Positions 11,131 to 21,595 of a stretch of 64,000 nt of DNA are shown here, one piece after another; position 1 is the first letter of the stretch, and every line of letters starts with the position of its first letter. The notes beneath the pieces were generated by a model that was not told where the DNA came from, did not search any database, and saw only the letters and a program-made list of their open reading frames with translations. The DNA is from Chondrosia reniformis (taxonomy: Eukaryota; Porifera; Demospongiae; Chondrillida; Chondrillidae). A program made the position numbers and the translations under genes. The stretch spans positions 1,302,001-1,366,000 of the forward strand of contig OX359194.1 of assembly GCA_947172415.1 (NCBI GenBank), written 5' to 3'.

Positions 11131-12226
11131 TGCTGATTCAGTTGAAGATTGAATTGATATTTAGGAAGCAGTTGAAATGTGAATAGTTCTGCAAAGATTC
11201 CCTCACTTTTATACTGCCTGCTGACTTGTGCTGTGCCTTTTAATTCATCAGTAGTATCATTGTAATTCATATAAATTATTGTCTTTAGTTAATAAATGAT
11301 GGCAATGTTATGTTCAATAATCTCTATGCAATGTACAGTTAGACAAAGGAAGTAATATTCTTCTTATACAAGTATAGATTTGACTTCAATTGCAGTAGTA
11401 AGAATCTGGATGTGTTATAGCTTGTATATATCATAATAGTTTATGTAGCACTTGAATGGTTTTATGTTTATATGCATATTTACTTGATATGCAAACAGAG
11501 TGTCACGAAACTGGATTGAAAACCTACCTCACCTAACCACATCATCAATCCATACCTGTAAGTGTTAAGGTTGCCGATTTGTCTGAGTACATATTTCAGT
11601 TCATTTGGATAGTGTATCCAGAGATTAAACATATGATGTGTCTTTCTAACCACTCAGGCCTTTCTCCTGTTATGTAATGAAACTGGCCATGGGTTTATTA
11701 AATGTCAAAGATGATGTAGTTTAGTGTACGAAAACCACTATACCAAATCTACACGTTCTCTCCTTCACAAATATGATTGTGTATCATCTTGCTAGACAGT
11801 TAATATATAACCCATACTATGCACATATGTACATAAAAATAGTATTATAATTCGGTATTTGTTTTGTGACAGAATTATTCATTCTGGCCAATGTGCAAGT
11901 CCCCAAATTAGTTTTAGCTTCATGTACAAATAATATGCTGGTATATAAATAGTTGTACGTAAGTCACCCAAAATGTATGTACAAGTCAAAGATACATGTA
12001 ATGTTTGAATTAATATTTAGCAGAACTATCACGTATAATAGCCCAATTGCATCTACAATTACGTCATTATAATTTAGCATAATTTTTTACATTATTATTA
12101 ATTTTTATATTTGTTGTAGTAAATTAGAGTTTTTATAAGCATTTAAATGTCTATATATGGATACAATATGTTAAGGAAAACTTCTATTTATTTCATCTCA
12201 ATAGCTAGTGTTCTGTGTTGTTCCAA
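11131..12226. other. Upstream flank of copy 4 and spacer to copy 5
   Basis: Promoter and conserved block to about 11475, then a decayed copy of the second hammerhead-like family (11480-11620). Bases 11640-11940 (cagttaatatataa and neighbours) recur at 18650-18930. No coding region seen. Confidence 0.6.
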
Positions 12227-13117
12227 TCACTTGGTGCACACTACACAAGACAGTTCCATTGCTCCATTATAAGGTCCACACAATCCAGTTGCACAATCTG
12301 CCTCTGTGTGGTGAAATATGACTCCATTTGTATCTGTAGAGCTGCCATCAATACTTTCTGGATCACGATCAACACAAGTATACATTGTACGCTTGTGATT
12401 TTTATATTCAGCCATGAGCCATCCGTAGTACTCTGTAGTCCATCCATGTGGACATATGTATGTTCCTGGTATCATGAGGTGCTTTGAACGAGTAGACACT
12501 TCACAAACTGCACATGGTACATTATGGTCAAGTAATTTGTGAGTTCCAGCTCCTTGATCACTGTAAATTGTATGGTATTCCGCTCCATAAACTGGTGAAT
12601 TGTTAGCATCAGATGATCCTGTTCCAGGTTGATAAGCTGGTTCTGTAGTGAGGCAGATGTAGTTAGCTCCTCCTCCTGTATTTTGCCAAAAGGATCCTCC
12701 TACAATGCCGTCATAGACCAGTGTAGTCCCATTAATCAGTGGACATGTTTTTCTCCCCCACCTGACATAGGTAACTCCTCCTCCATTCCTACTAGGTGGA
12801 CCAGTTGGACCGACTGGACCAGATGGTCCCACTACTCCCTTAAGACCAGGTGGTCCATCTCTTCCAGGTAGGCCATCACGACCATCACGACCGTCTCTTC
12901 CATGACATCCACAGTCAGTGGAAGTGTCAGTATCAGATTGTCTAGTGATGCGAGATGATCTTGATGTTCCAATGGCAGTAGAATCTGTAGTGTATAAGTA
13001 GAATTAGTAGTAAGCTAGTGGATATATAAGAGATGATAAGTGTTAGTTTTGTTTACCTGCTCCATTGCTACACAATATGAGGAGACTACAGAGGAGAAGA
13101 ACAAAGTAACTGTTCAT
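12227..13117 (-). CDS. Short-chain collagen C4-like protein, copy 5
   Basis: Exons 13117-13057 and 12984-12227, 72-bp phase-1 intron, 272 aa. Distinct features: a Gly-to-Ser change in the stalk (GPPSRNGGG where others have GPPGRNGGG), which interrupts the next-to-last Gly-X-Y triplet, and LINGTTLVYDG instead of LISGTTLVYEG, which creates an N-G-T glycosylation sequon. Variable patches are GGSFWQNTGG and TIYSDQGAGTHKLLDHNVP. Homology to the other units stops about 10 bp upstream of the start codon, so this copy has a different promoter. No TATAAAAG lies at the usual place, although a TATA-like tatataaagg is present on the minus strand near 13160. Confidence 0.86.
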
Positions 13118-15093
13118 TGCTGGTTCCTTTACCAATGTGTACTGTTCAATACGTTATACTCCTTTATATATTGTCTGGTTGCTATATTTATATGACTCTT
13201 ATAGCAATGCTCTCCATATAAAAGATCTTAATATTTAAGTATATCCATTATGTAGACTTTAATATAACTTTATGAGTTGTAGAATACTGGTTTCAGGGAA
13301 AATGGTTAATTCTCATAGTGCAGTATATAGTGTGTGTGTATGTGGAATCTTTAGCCAGCTTATCTTCTAATTGTGACTTGTTGGGTAGAATACAGTTTAT
13401 CTAGGAACACTGTACTGTTGTTCTTGTTATACAAATTGTTTGTGTGTATGACAACTATAGGTGCAATATCTTATTTTTATATTCCACAATCATGTTCACA
13501 GTAACAGAATAGGCTTAATTTTGTATCAACACATTCCTTCTGATTCACATTTTGAAAGATTGTCAGGATACTAAAGGTCTGGAATCTTAAAGATTACAAT
13601 TATGGGGGTTAAAGAAAGGGACCAAGTATTACCTGTGTCGGTTAGGCAGTCTAAAATGTTTTAACACAAATTCCCTGTTTTTGTGCCTAAAATGTTTTAA
13701 TGTCCATACGCTCCATCAATACTTAGAGATAGTACATGTCTCATGATGGGGCAAGCCATGTAAGTATTGTGTGCATATATATGTAACCTTATATACCAGT
13801 TCTCCTTCCTAATCAGGAACCAGGGGTTATCCTTTAGCCTCTGCATATTATGCAATAAGCTGACGGAAGGCTGGGGTAGGCAGCAAACTTATACTGCTAA
13901 TATTAAGGGGTATAATGTTGCCTAGACACCTGCAATACAATATAGATTTTAAGGTGCAGGCAAGGCAATTAGGGAAATTGTAATAGCTAAGCCCAGCTTT
14001 CTTAAGTCAATGTTTTGGAACCTATATGGTTTATCCACAAAGTTATAAATGACCAACTAATATGACATGGCAACATATCAATTACGAGGTTAGAATTACA
14101 AATACCTTAAGGACGATTGCAACCTATTACCTGGGCTTGAGTACATGATAAGTCTGCCTGCACCGACATTACATAAACTGAGTGCTTTGGAAAGACGAGG
14201 TACCACCACATGCTGCATACCCACTGAGGCCTGATCACATCCGAAGATGGAGAGAAAGAAACCCTGGAACCTGACAGGTTGGGACCAATTAGGGATGATG
14301 CATAACTAAGTAATATATGTGACAAGAATATGTATAGCAATCCATATACAGACAGTTGAGTGAATTATAGGAACTTGACTATGTACTATGACCATACCTT
14401 TCCACTTGACAGACCTATAACATATATAAAATGAAGAGAGCATACTTACAAATAATACGGGACTCAGCACCAAATTATGAATTGGAGTCTATTCTTATAT
14501 AATATTTATGGAAATCAAGGGATCGATAATAATTAGCTATTACATAATACATTGATGCTTATTTGAAGCCTTAATTGGAGACATGCATGGCTCCTGGATT
14601 GAATAAACGAATGAAGACTTAAGGCTATGAAGTGGGATTAGATATATTATTAAATGTATATGTAAAAGGTTGTCTCTATTGAAACTCTATAATGGTTTAT
14701 GTGCCATAAAAAATTGGGAATGAATTATCCATATAGGGAGGTTGGGATTTTTCAACACTTGGAGCTAACGTTACGTTGCTAGGGTGAATGACTTAGGTTA
14801 CTAAGCAAGACCCAGCAGCTGTGCGCCTGCAGCGCTTTTTGAATGCATACACGACCAACGTTTGTAGCTTATTGTAAATACTACTCCTATTGTGCAATCG
14901 TTGATAATATGCCTTACGTATACAGTGTTACAAATCCAAATAATAAAGTAATGCAATAATCATATGTGTCACTATTACATTTTGAACATACAAATTAACC
15001 ATTAGTTCAACTAAACAAGTTATAGCTACTGTGTTTTCTATCATGTGAAACATTATACATGTTATTACGAGCTAGAGTTCTGTGTTGTTCCAA
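13118..15093. other. Non-coding spacer between copies 5 and 6
   Basis: No supported gene. A moderately GC-richer part (13800-14300) has an open frame of 77 codons on the minus strand that I do not recognise. 14900-15070 is the common collagen 3' flank (acagtgttacaaatcc, then caagttatagctactgtg). Confidence 0.5.
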
Positions 15094-15352
15094 TCACTTG
15101 GTGCACACTACACAAGACAGTTCCATTACTCCATTATAAGGTCCACACAATCCAGTTGTGCAATCTGCTTCTGTGTGGTAGAATAAGACTCCATTTGTGT
15201 TGGTAGAACTGCCATCAATACTTTCTGGATCACGATCAACACAAGTATACATTGTACGACCTTTATGATCTTTATATTCAGCCATGAGCCATCCGTAGTA
15301 CTCTGTAGTCCATCCATGTGGACATATGTATGTTCCTGGTATCATGAGGTGC
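15094..15352 (-). pseudogene. Truncated short-chain collagen, copy 6
   Basis: Only the last 86 codons of the C-terminal domain remain, from LMIPGTYICPHGW to CVVCTK. Signal peptide, linker, collagen stalk and promoter are missing. At about 15350-15353 the sequence switches directly into Penelope-like sequence that matches the element near 6010. A 2-3 bp overlap (gc/gca) at the junction suggests an end-joining or recombination breakpoint. The retained part is intact in frame (AEYKDHKGRT patch), so the event may be recent. Confidence 0.88.
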
Positions 15353-16012
15353 ACAGGATCTTCTTTTCTTCATTGCTTAGGTCCACTTCTGTGCTTTTCT
15401 GTTTCCTCAAAACTCTCCGATAATGGATCTAGGGTAACCATTCTTCTCAAAGACACTCTGCAGATGTTGTAGTTCTTCCTGTTCTCTGATGAGCATATGT
15501 TGTGTGCTCTCTTCTTTAGACAGGTGATTGTCCCGAGTTTGATGACTGAATGGTGGTTAGAACAGTAATTGAGATAGCAGTCAGTGTTGGTTGGTTTCCT
15601 GTAGACAGCTGTGGTTAGGTTGTTGCCCTCCTTTTGAGGAGGACATCCAAGAATGGTAGCTGTTCTTGTTCTTCCTCTTCCATGGTGAACTGTATGGATT
15701 CTTTCAGTGAATTGAGGTGTCCGAGAAAGGCACATAGTTCACTATCTCTGTGTGTCCAAGTGACAAAAGTGTCATCTACATACCTTAGCCATAGTGTTGG
15801 TTTGTGTGTGGCTGTATCAATGGCCATTTCCTCAATATATAGGTTGACTAAGACTGGGGAGAGGGGGACCCCATTACTGTACCTTCTGTCTGTTCATAAA
15901 AGTCTGTCCCTAGTTGGAAGTAGGAATTATTGCTGATGAAGACCTATGGGTCAAAATGTTCAATCTAGCTCAATTTGCATTGTAGATAGCTCCAATAAAC
16001 TTTTCTATCATA
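15353..16012 (-). mobile_element. Penelope-like element fragment
   Basis: Minus-strand fragment with a better preserved RT palm than the 6-kb copy (LRYVDDTFVTWTH near 15800-15760), followed by SLKESIQFTMEEEEQ, LPFLDVLLKR and, after a frame change, YRKPTNTDCYLN, LKKRAHNICSSENRK. It retains the right terminal repeat (about 15925-16010). The endonuclease half and left terminal repeat are replaced by collagen copy 6. Like the 5.4-6.7 kb element it sits just downstream of a collagen gene (copy 7). Confidence 0.83.
15933..15956 (+). ncRNA. Mutated hammerhead-like core in second Penelope-like fragment
   Basis: CTGATGA, A, GACC, loop, GGTC as in the core at 5489-5512, but the second strand reads AAAA instead of GAAA. 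The loss of this invariant G predicts an inactive ribozyme. Confidence 0.4.
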
Positions 16013-16217
16013 ATGAATGCAACTAAAATTACTCCCTATTAAGTACGTACGTATACAGTTTTACAAATCAGACTAATAAACTAATAAATGTTTTTCTATT
16101 ACAATTGAAGTAACAAAGTAACCGTTAGTTCAACTAAGAAAGTTATAGCTACCTTAGTATTCTATCATGGGTAACATTGTACATGTTATTACGGGCTAGT
16201 GTTCTGTGTTGTTCCAA

Positions 16218-17108
16218 TCACTTGGTGCACACTACACAAGACAGTTCCAGTGATCCATTATAAGGTCCACACAATCCAGTTGAGCAGTCTGCTTTATTGT
16301 GGGGATATATGACTCCATATGTATCTGCAGAGATGCCATCAATACTTTCTGGATCACGATCAACACAAGTATACATTGTACGCTTTAAAAATTTATATGC
16401 AGCCATGAGCCATCCGTAGTACTCTGTAGTCCATCCATGTGGACATAAGTATGTTCCTGGTATCATGAGGTGCTTTGAACGAGTAGACACTTCACAAACT
16501 GCACATGGTATATTACGGTTAAGTAATTTGTGAGTTCCAGCTCCTTGATCACTGTAAGGTGTATCGTATTCTGCTCCATAAACTGGAGAATTGTTAATAT
16601 CAGATGATCCTGTTCCAGGTTGATAAGCTGGTTCTGTAGTAAGGCAGATGTAGTTAGCTCCTCCTCCTGTAATTTGCCAAAGAGATCCTCCAACAATGCC
16701 TTCATAGATGAGTGTAGTTCCACTAATCAGTGGACATGTTTTCCTCCCCCACCTGACATAGGTAACTCCTCCTCCATTCCTACCAGGTGGACCAGTTGGA
16801 CCGACTGGACCAGATGGTCCCACTACTCCCTTAAGACCAGGTGGTCCATCTTTTCCAGGTAGGCCATCACGACCATCACGACCGTCTCTTCCATGGCATC
16901 CACAGTCAGTGGAAGTGTCAGTATCAGATTGTCTAGTGATGCGAGATGATCTTGATGTTCCAATGGCAGTAGAATCTGTAGTGTAGAAGTTGAATTAGTA
17001 GTAAGCTAATGGATATATAAGAGAAGATAACTGTTAATTTTGTTAACCTGCCCCATTGCTACACAATATGAGGAGACTACAGAGGAGAAGAAGAAAGTAA
17101 CTGTTCAT
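16218..17108 (-). CDS. Short-chain collagen C4-like protein, copy 7
   Basis: Exons 17108-17048 and 16975-16218, 72-bp phase-1 intron whose donor is GTTAAC rather than GTAAAC; 272 aa. One stalk triplet is GKD in place of GRD. It is divergent in every variable patch: GGSLWQITGG, DTPYSDQGAGTHKLLNRNIP, AAYKFLKRT, ISADTYGVIYPHNKADCSTG and NGSLELSC. All cysteines are kept. The TATA box is at 17191-17184. A Penelope-like fragment lies downstream and a LINE fragment upstream. Confidence 0.87.
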
Positions 17109-17454
17109 TGCTGGTTCAGTTGAAGATTGAATTGATATTTAGCAAGCAGTTGAAATGTGAATAGTTCTGCAAAGATTCCCTCACTTTTATACTATCTGTT
17201 GACTTGTGTTGTAGTATTTAATTCACCAGTAGTAGCATGGTAAATTATATAAATTATCATCTTTAGTAAAGAAATGATGGCAATGTTATGTTTAATAATC
17301 TCCATGCAAGATACACATAGACAAAGGAAGTAATATTCTTCTTATGCAAGTATAGATTTGACTTCAATTAAAGTAGTAAGAAGATGGGTGTGTTATAGCT
17401 TGTATATATGTATCATAATTGTTTATGTAGCACTTGAAATGTTTTATGTTCATA

Positions 17455-18270
17455 TGTATACTTTTGTCTAAGCTTTCCCAACTTGGTTTCTCCTCATCTA
17501 CAGTTGCTTGGTTTAAGTCTTATCTTTCCTAATTGAATCGTTGCCAGGTTACTCTTGTCAATGATTCATTCTCCTCTCTTGGTTTTCCCACAACTGGTGT
17601 TCCCCAAGGCTCTGTGCTTAGTCCTTCTCTCTTCTCTGCCTTTATCAATGACCTGCCTTCAGTCTTGCCTGCTGATTTTGTTGTTCTCTTCGCTGATGAC
17701 ACTGCCATCTACATCACTAGTAGCAATCTTGCTTCTTTAAACTCTCCACTTCAACCAGCCTGTGGATGGCCAGCAATGGACTTCAACTGAATGCAAGCAA
17801 AACAAAATGTATGCTCCTTCACTCTAGTAGAAGAAGAATTGAGACTGGATTGGACGTTCATGTTGATGGTGTAACTGTTGATCAGGTACGAGTGTTCAAG
17901 TACCTTGGTGTGCTTATAAACAAACCATAATTTGGAATAATCATGTTGACATTGTCTGTAAAAAGGTAAGCTGTAGTCTCAACTTTCTTTGTAGGCTCTC
18001 TTAGTTTCTTCCTCGCTCTCTCCTCCTCACTTATCTCAAATCGTACATCCTTCCCCACTTTGACTATTGTGCATGATGTCGTCTGGTCTGGCTGTACTCA
18101 AGATGAATCTCGCTGCTTGGAATCGCTGCTGAACTTTGGTTGCAAAATTGTGCTTCATAGGCGTCATGACTCTTCTTCCACTGCTGCTCTTCAAGAACTT
18201 GGACTAACGACTCTTACCTTTAGAAGAAACCTACACAAGGCCCAGTGTATGTTTTGCAGTATTTTTTGGT
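17455..18270 (+). mobile_element. LINE reverse-transcriptase fragment, second copy
   Basis: Close relative of the fragment at 2033-3216. It keeps one longer open stretch (17533-17790) with GVPQGSVLSPSLFSAFINDL and VVLFADDTAIYITSSN, the RT palm with the FADD active-site box. It ends abruptly near 18270, where sequence re-enters the collagen upstream block. The left junction (cttttgtctaagc) is identical to that at 2038. Confidence 0.85.
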
Positions 18271-19080
18271 AGTATTTTGTTTATTAATCTCCATGCAAGA
18301 TACAGTTAGACAAAGGAAGTAATATTCTTCTTGTACAAGTATAGATTTGACTTCAATTGCAGTAGTAAGAATCTGGGTGTGTTATAGCTTGTATGTATCA
18401 TAATAGTTTATGTAGCACTTGAAATGTTTTATGTTTATATGTATACTTACTTGATATGCTAACAAAGTGTCACGAAACTGGATTGAAAACCTACGTACCT
18501 CACGTAACTACATCATCATATGATTTCCCTTTTTTAATATCCATACCTGTAAGTGTTAACTGTTCACTGATGAAAGTAACCAAAACTTGCCGAAATGTCT
18601 GAGTACATATTTCAGTTCATTTGGATAGTGTATCCGGAGATTAAACATATGATGTGTCTTTCTAACCACTCAGTCCTTTATCGTGTTGTGTAATGAAACT
18701 GGTCATGGGTTTATTAAATGTCAAAGATGATGTAGTTTAGTGTATGAAAACCACTATACCAAATCTACACGTTCTCTCCTTCACAAGTATGATTGTGTAT
18801 CATTTTGCTAGACAGTTAATATATAAATTATACTATGCACATAAGTACGTACATAAAAATATTGGTATTTGTTTTGTGACAGAATTATTCATTCTGGCCA
18901 ATGTGCAAGTCCCTAAATTAGTTTTAGCTTCCTGTACAATTAATTGGAAGATTCCTGTTTGAGTTTAACTGCAGAAATTAATTGGGTATCTGTCTGTTTT
19001 TAATATAATATGTGCTTATTTTACTTTTGATACCAATATACAAGGCTGTATTAACCACACAATATGCACTGAGTTGTATT
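18271..19080. repeat. Orphan collagen-unit flank
   Basis: Contains the conserved upstream block (18270-18450), the second hammerhead-like family (core CTGATGA at 18567, GAAA at 18592, stem II degraded) and the 18650-18930 segment shared with 11640-11940. The gene that should accompany this flank is absent; the next collagen sequence, copy 8, is a fragment. Confidence 0.7.
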
Positions 19081-19090
19081 ACCTGGTATT

Positions 19091-19424
19091 CCTACCAGGT
19101 GGACCAGTTGGACCGACTGGACCAGATGGTCCCACTACTCCCTTAAGACCAGGTGGTCCATCTTTTCCAGGTAGGCCATCACGACCATCACGACCGTCTC
19201 TTCCATGGCATCCACAGTCAGTGGAAGTGTCAGTATCAGATTGTCTAGTGATGCGAGATGATCTTGATGTTCCAATGGCAGTAGAATCTGTAGTGTAGAA
19301 GTTGAATTAGTAGTTATATAGCTAGTGGATATATAAGAGATGATAAGTGTTAGTTTTGTTTACCTGCTCCATTGCTACACAATATGAGGAGACTACAGAG
19401 GAGAAGGACAAAGTAATTGTTCAT
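19091..19424 (-). pseudogene. 5' fragment of short-chain collagen, copy 8
   Basis: Exon 1 (19424-19364, signal peptide MNNYFVLLLCSLL) and the first part of exon 2 (from 19287) with the linker and 13 Gly-X-Y triplets, then loss of homology right after GPPGRN at about 19090. The intron is 76 bp because of an extra TATA. The C-terminal domain is missing. The end reads AATACCAG followed by GTAATA, a usable splice donor, so joining to a distant exon cannot be excluded. Upstream homology stops just before the start codon, so the standard TATA promoter is absent, as in copy 5. Confidence 0.75.
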
Positions 19425-20620
19425 TGCTGGTTCCGTTTTGGCTTGTAAACAGTTAAGAATGTGTTATTTTCTACAGTTGCTCTACATTTATATGACTGTT
19501 CAGTGTGTGCTAGATGGTATAATTTATTTGTTTCAAATGTATATTTAATGTATATAAATTGCCATCACTCTTAAAAGTGTTTAGTATAGAAAGAATATAT
19601 AAATTGTAATATATTATGCATATACTGTACGTATATAGCTGTAAATGTATGATTTAAATGACTTACATATGTAGTGCTAGAAGATGTAGACTTATAACTG
19701 CTATTTGAATGACCTTATCTTAATTGTATTATCATAAGGATTTGTTTGGGAATATCTCTCTGTTATTTTAGCAACTTAAGGATCCTTCCTCTCACATTTT
19801 ATTACGTATCAGGTATCACTAACTTGATGTGTACCAAAATGTATGTTCAGGACCGTGAGATCTGGCAACATTAGATTACAATACAATGATCTCTTTTCTT
19901 AATTGGTGTACCGAGAGGTGCATGAACAAATCTAGGAGGGATTTCAGAATCTATAACAGTATCACAAGTTATGTATTGCTGTACAGTTAAGCTATGCAGT
20001 GCGGTGAGGGTTATATATGCTTATCTGTCAATTTCTTTGGGATGTACGTACATCATAAGGTTATTTACATTGGCTGGTACATTTTTCAATGTGATCTTTA
20101 GGCATCTAAACCATACGTACTGTACGTATAAACGTATGTAGGTTGAGTTTAAATCTTCTATTTGAACGTTTTGACCCTGAGTGTCTCCATCAGCAACTGA
20201 TGTATTGCATCATCATGATCAGTAGTCTATTATTGACACCTTTTTCCTTCTTTTGACGCTCAAAGAGTTGAAAGATGCACCATCCAAATGAAAGTTTAAT
20301 GTAATGTAGTTGGAAGGAATTCTTATTTTATTAATAGTCATTTGTCTATGATAGTTGAAATAAAACAGTACAACCCTGCCTATGTCCTTCAGTATTAGAT
20401 ACACAGATATGTAGCTTATCATTACTGATAAGTAGAGACTTGTAAGCAGTTGTGATATGTACAGTAACAGGCTTGTTTAGGAGGGACAAACCTTACCTCT
20501 AGCAGCATAATTTCATGTTTATCGTGTGTTATCTACAAGTAGTCCTGTATGCCTTGTTTACCTAACATACACAATCACATTCCTTGTTGAAGAAGGACTG
20601 TCTACAGGTTTAACTCATGT

Positions 20621-20987
20621 TTACTGGAGAGTGGTAACTATATGTACAGTATAGTATAGTACTGTATACAGTATTGAGTGTTTGTATATATAGTTTTGGA
20701 CATTATAATGAATGTGTTATAGTATAAAATTACAATTGCATTAAAAATGATAGATACGTATGATGCCCTAATTTCTATTTCGTTACAACACTGCACTTAC
20801 TGGAGAGTGGTAACTACGTATATGTACAGAATAGTATAGTACTGTATACAGTATTGAATATTTGTATGTATTTTATAGTTTTGGATATTGTAATGAATGT
20901 TTTGTAGTAGTTAAAAGTATAAAATTACAGTTGCATTAAAAATGATAGATATATGATGCCCTAATTTCTATTTCGTTGTGACACTGC
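20621..20987. repeat. Tandem duplication, unit about 176-190 bp
   Basis: Two adjacent copies, each starting ttactggagagtggtaact and ending with cctaatttctatttcgtt. They differ by short indels and substitutions. Confidence 0.9.
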
Positions 20988-21502
20988 CCCAGTTAGAGTG
21001 GACACAAGGATTTATACATGTAAAGAAAATGCAATTCTAGGTACTAAACACAAATGTCTTTAGTTTCTGAGAATCGTTTTAATAAGGAAATTTATATATC
21101 TCGTTTATGGGTATATATTTATAGCCATAGTTTAATAACAATTATTATTTCCCACACTATTAGATTTTAAGTGTCTAGTCATCAATTAATACATTGCTTA
21201 ATATTTCTTTAAAATTGACAAATTAGGAATACTTCTGATCAGTTTTAAGTAGCAATCTCTTTTATGCTAGTTAATGAATATAATGATGTTGTTCCATTTC
21301 TCAATGCCTGACTATTAATTTAAAAGATGATGTAAGATGTACACTACTTGTTTTGAACTTTTATGTGTAATATTCTAGAACAATTAATATAACTAAGTAC
21401 AATAATTAAGTTAGACATAGTTACCACTGTCATGCACACTTGAAATATACATTTTAATTTTCAAAATGGCTAATTTTCATTGAATAAGTATTTATACCAT
21501 AT

Positions 21503-21595
21503 TATCTCTAATATAAGTCCAGATCTCTAATGCAAGCCGGTCTCCAATAGAAGCCCACCTTTACGAGTCATCGAAAAAATAGAAGCCTGTCCCCT
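21503..21595 (-). repeat. Dispersed repeat, inverted partner of 28555-28668
   Basis: Contains tatctctaatataagtcc and ccaatagaagcccaccttta; its reverse complement recurs at 28555-28668. Internally it is built of diverged units of roughly 20-25 bp of the form tctctaatanaagccc. Confidence 0.75.

Noticed and set aside
14107..14340. 77-codon minus-strand frame in the spacer between collagen copies 5 and 6
   Set aside because: No recognisable domain, no splice context, no duplicate elsewhere in the window.
1197..16862. Plus-strand 80-codon frame (MISWFCSEADVV...) found antisense in every collagen copy
   Set aside because: It is conserved only because the collagen coding strand under it is conserved; no independent start, splice or family support.
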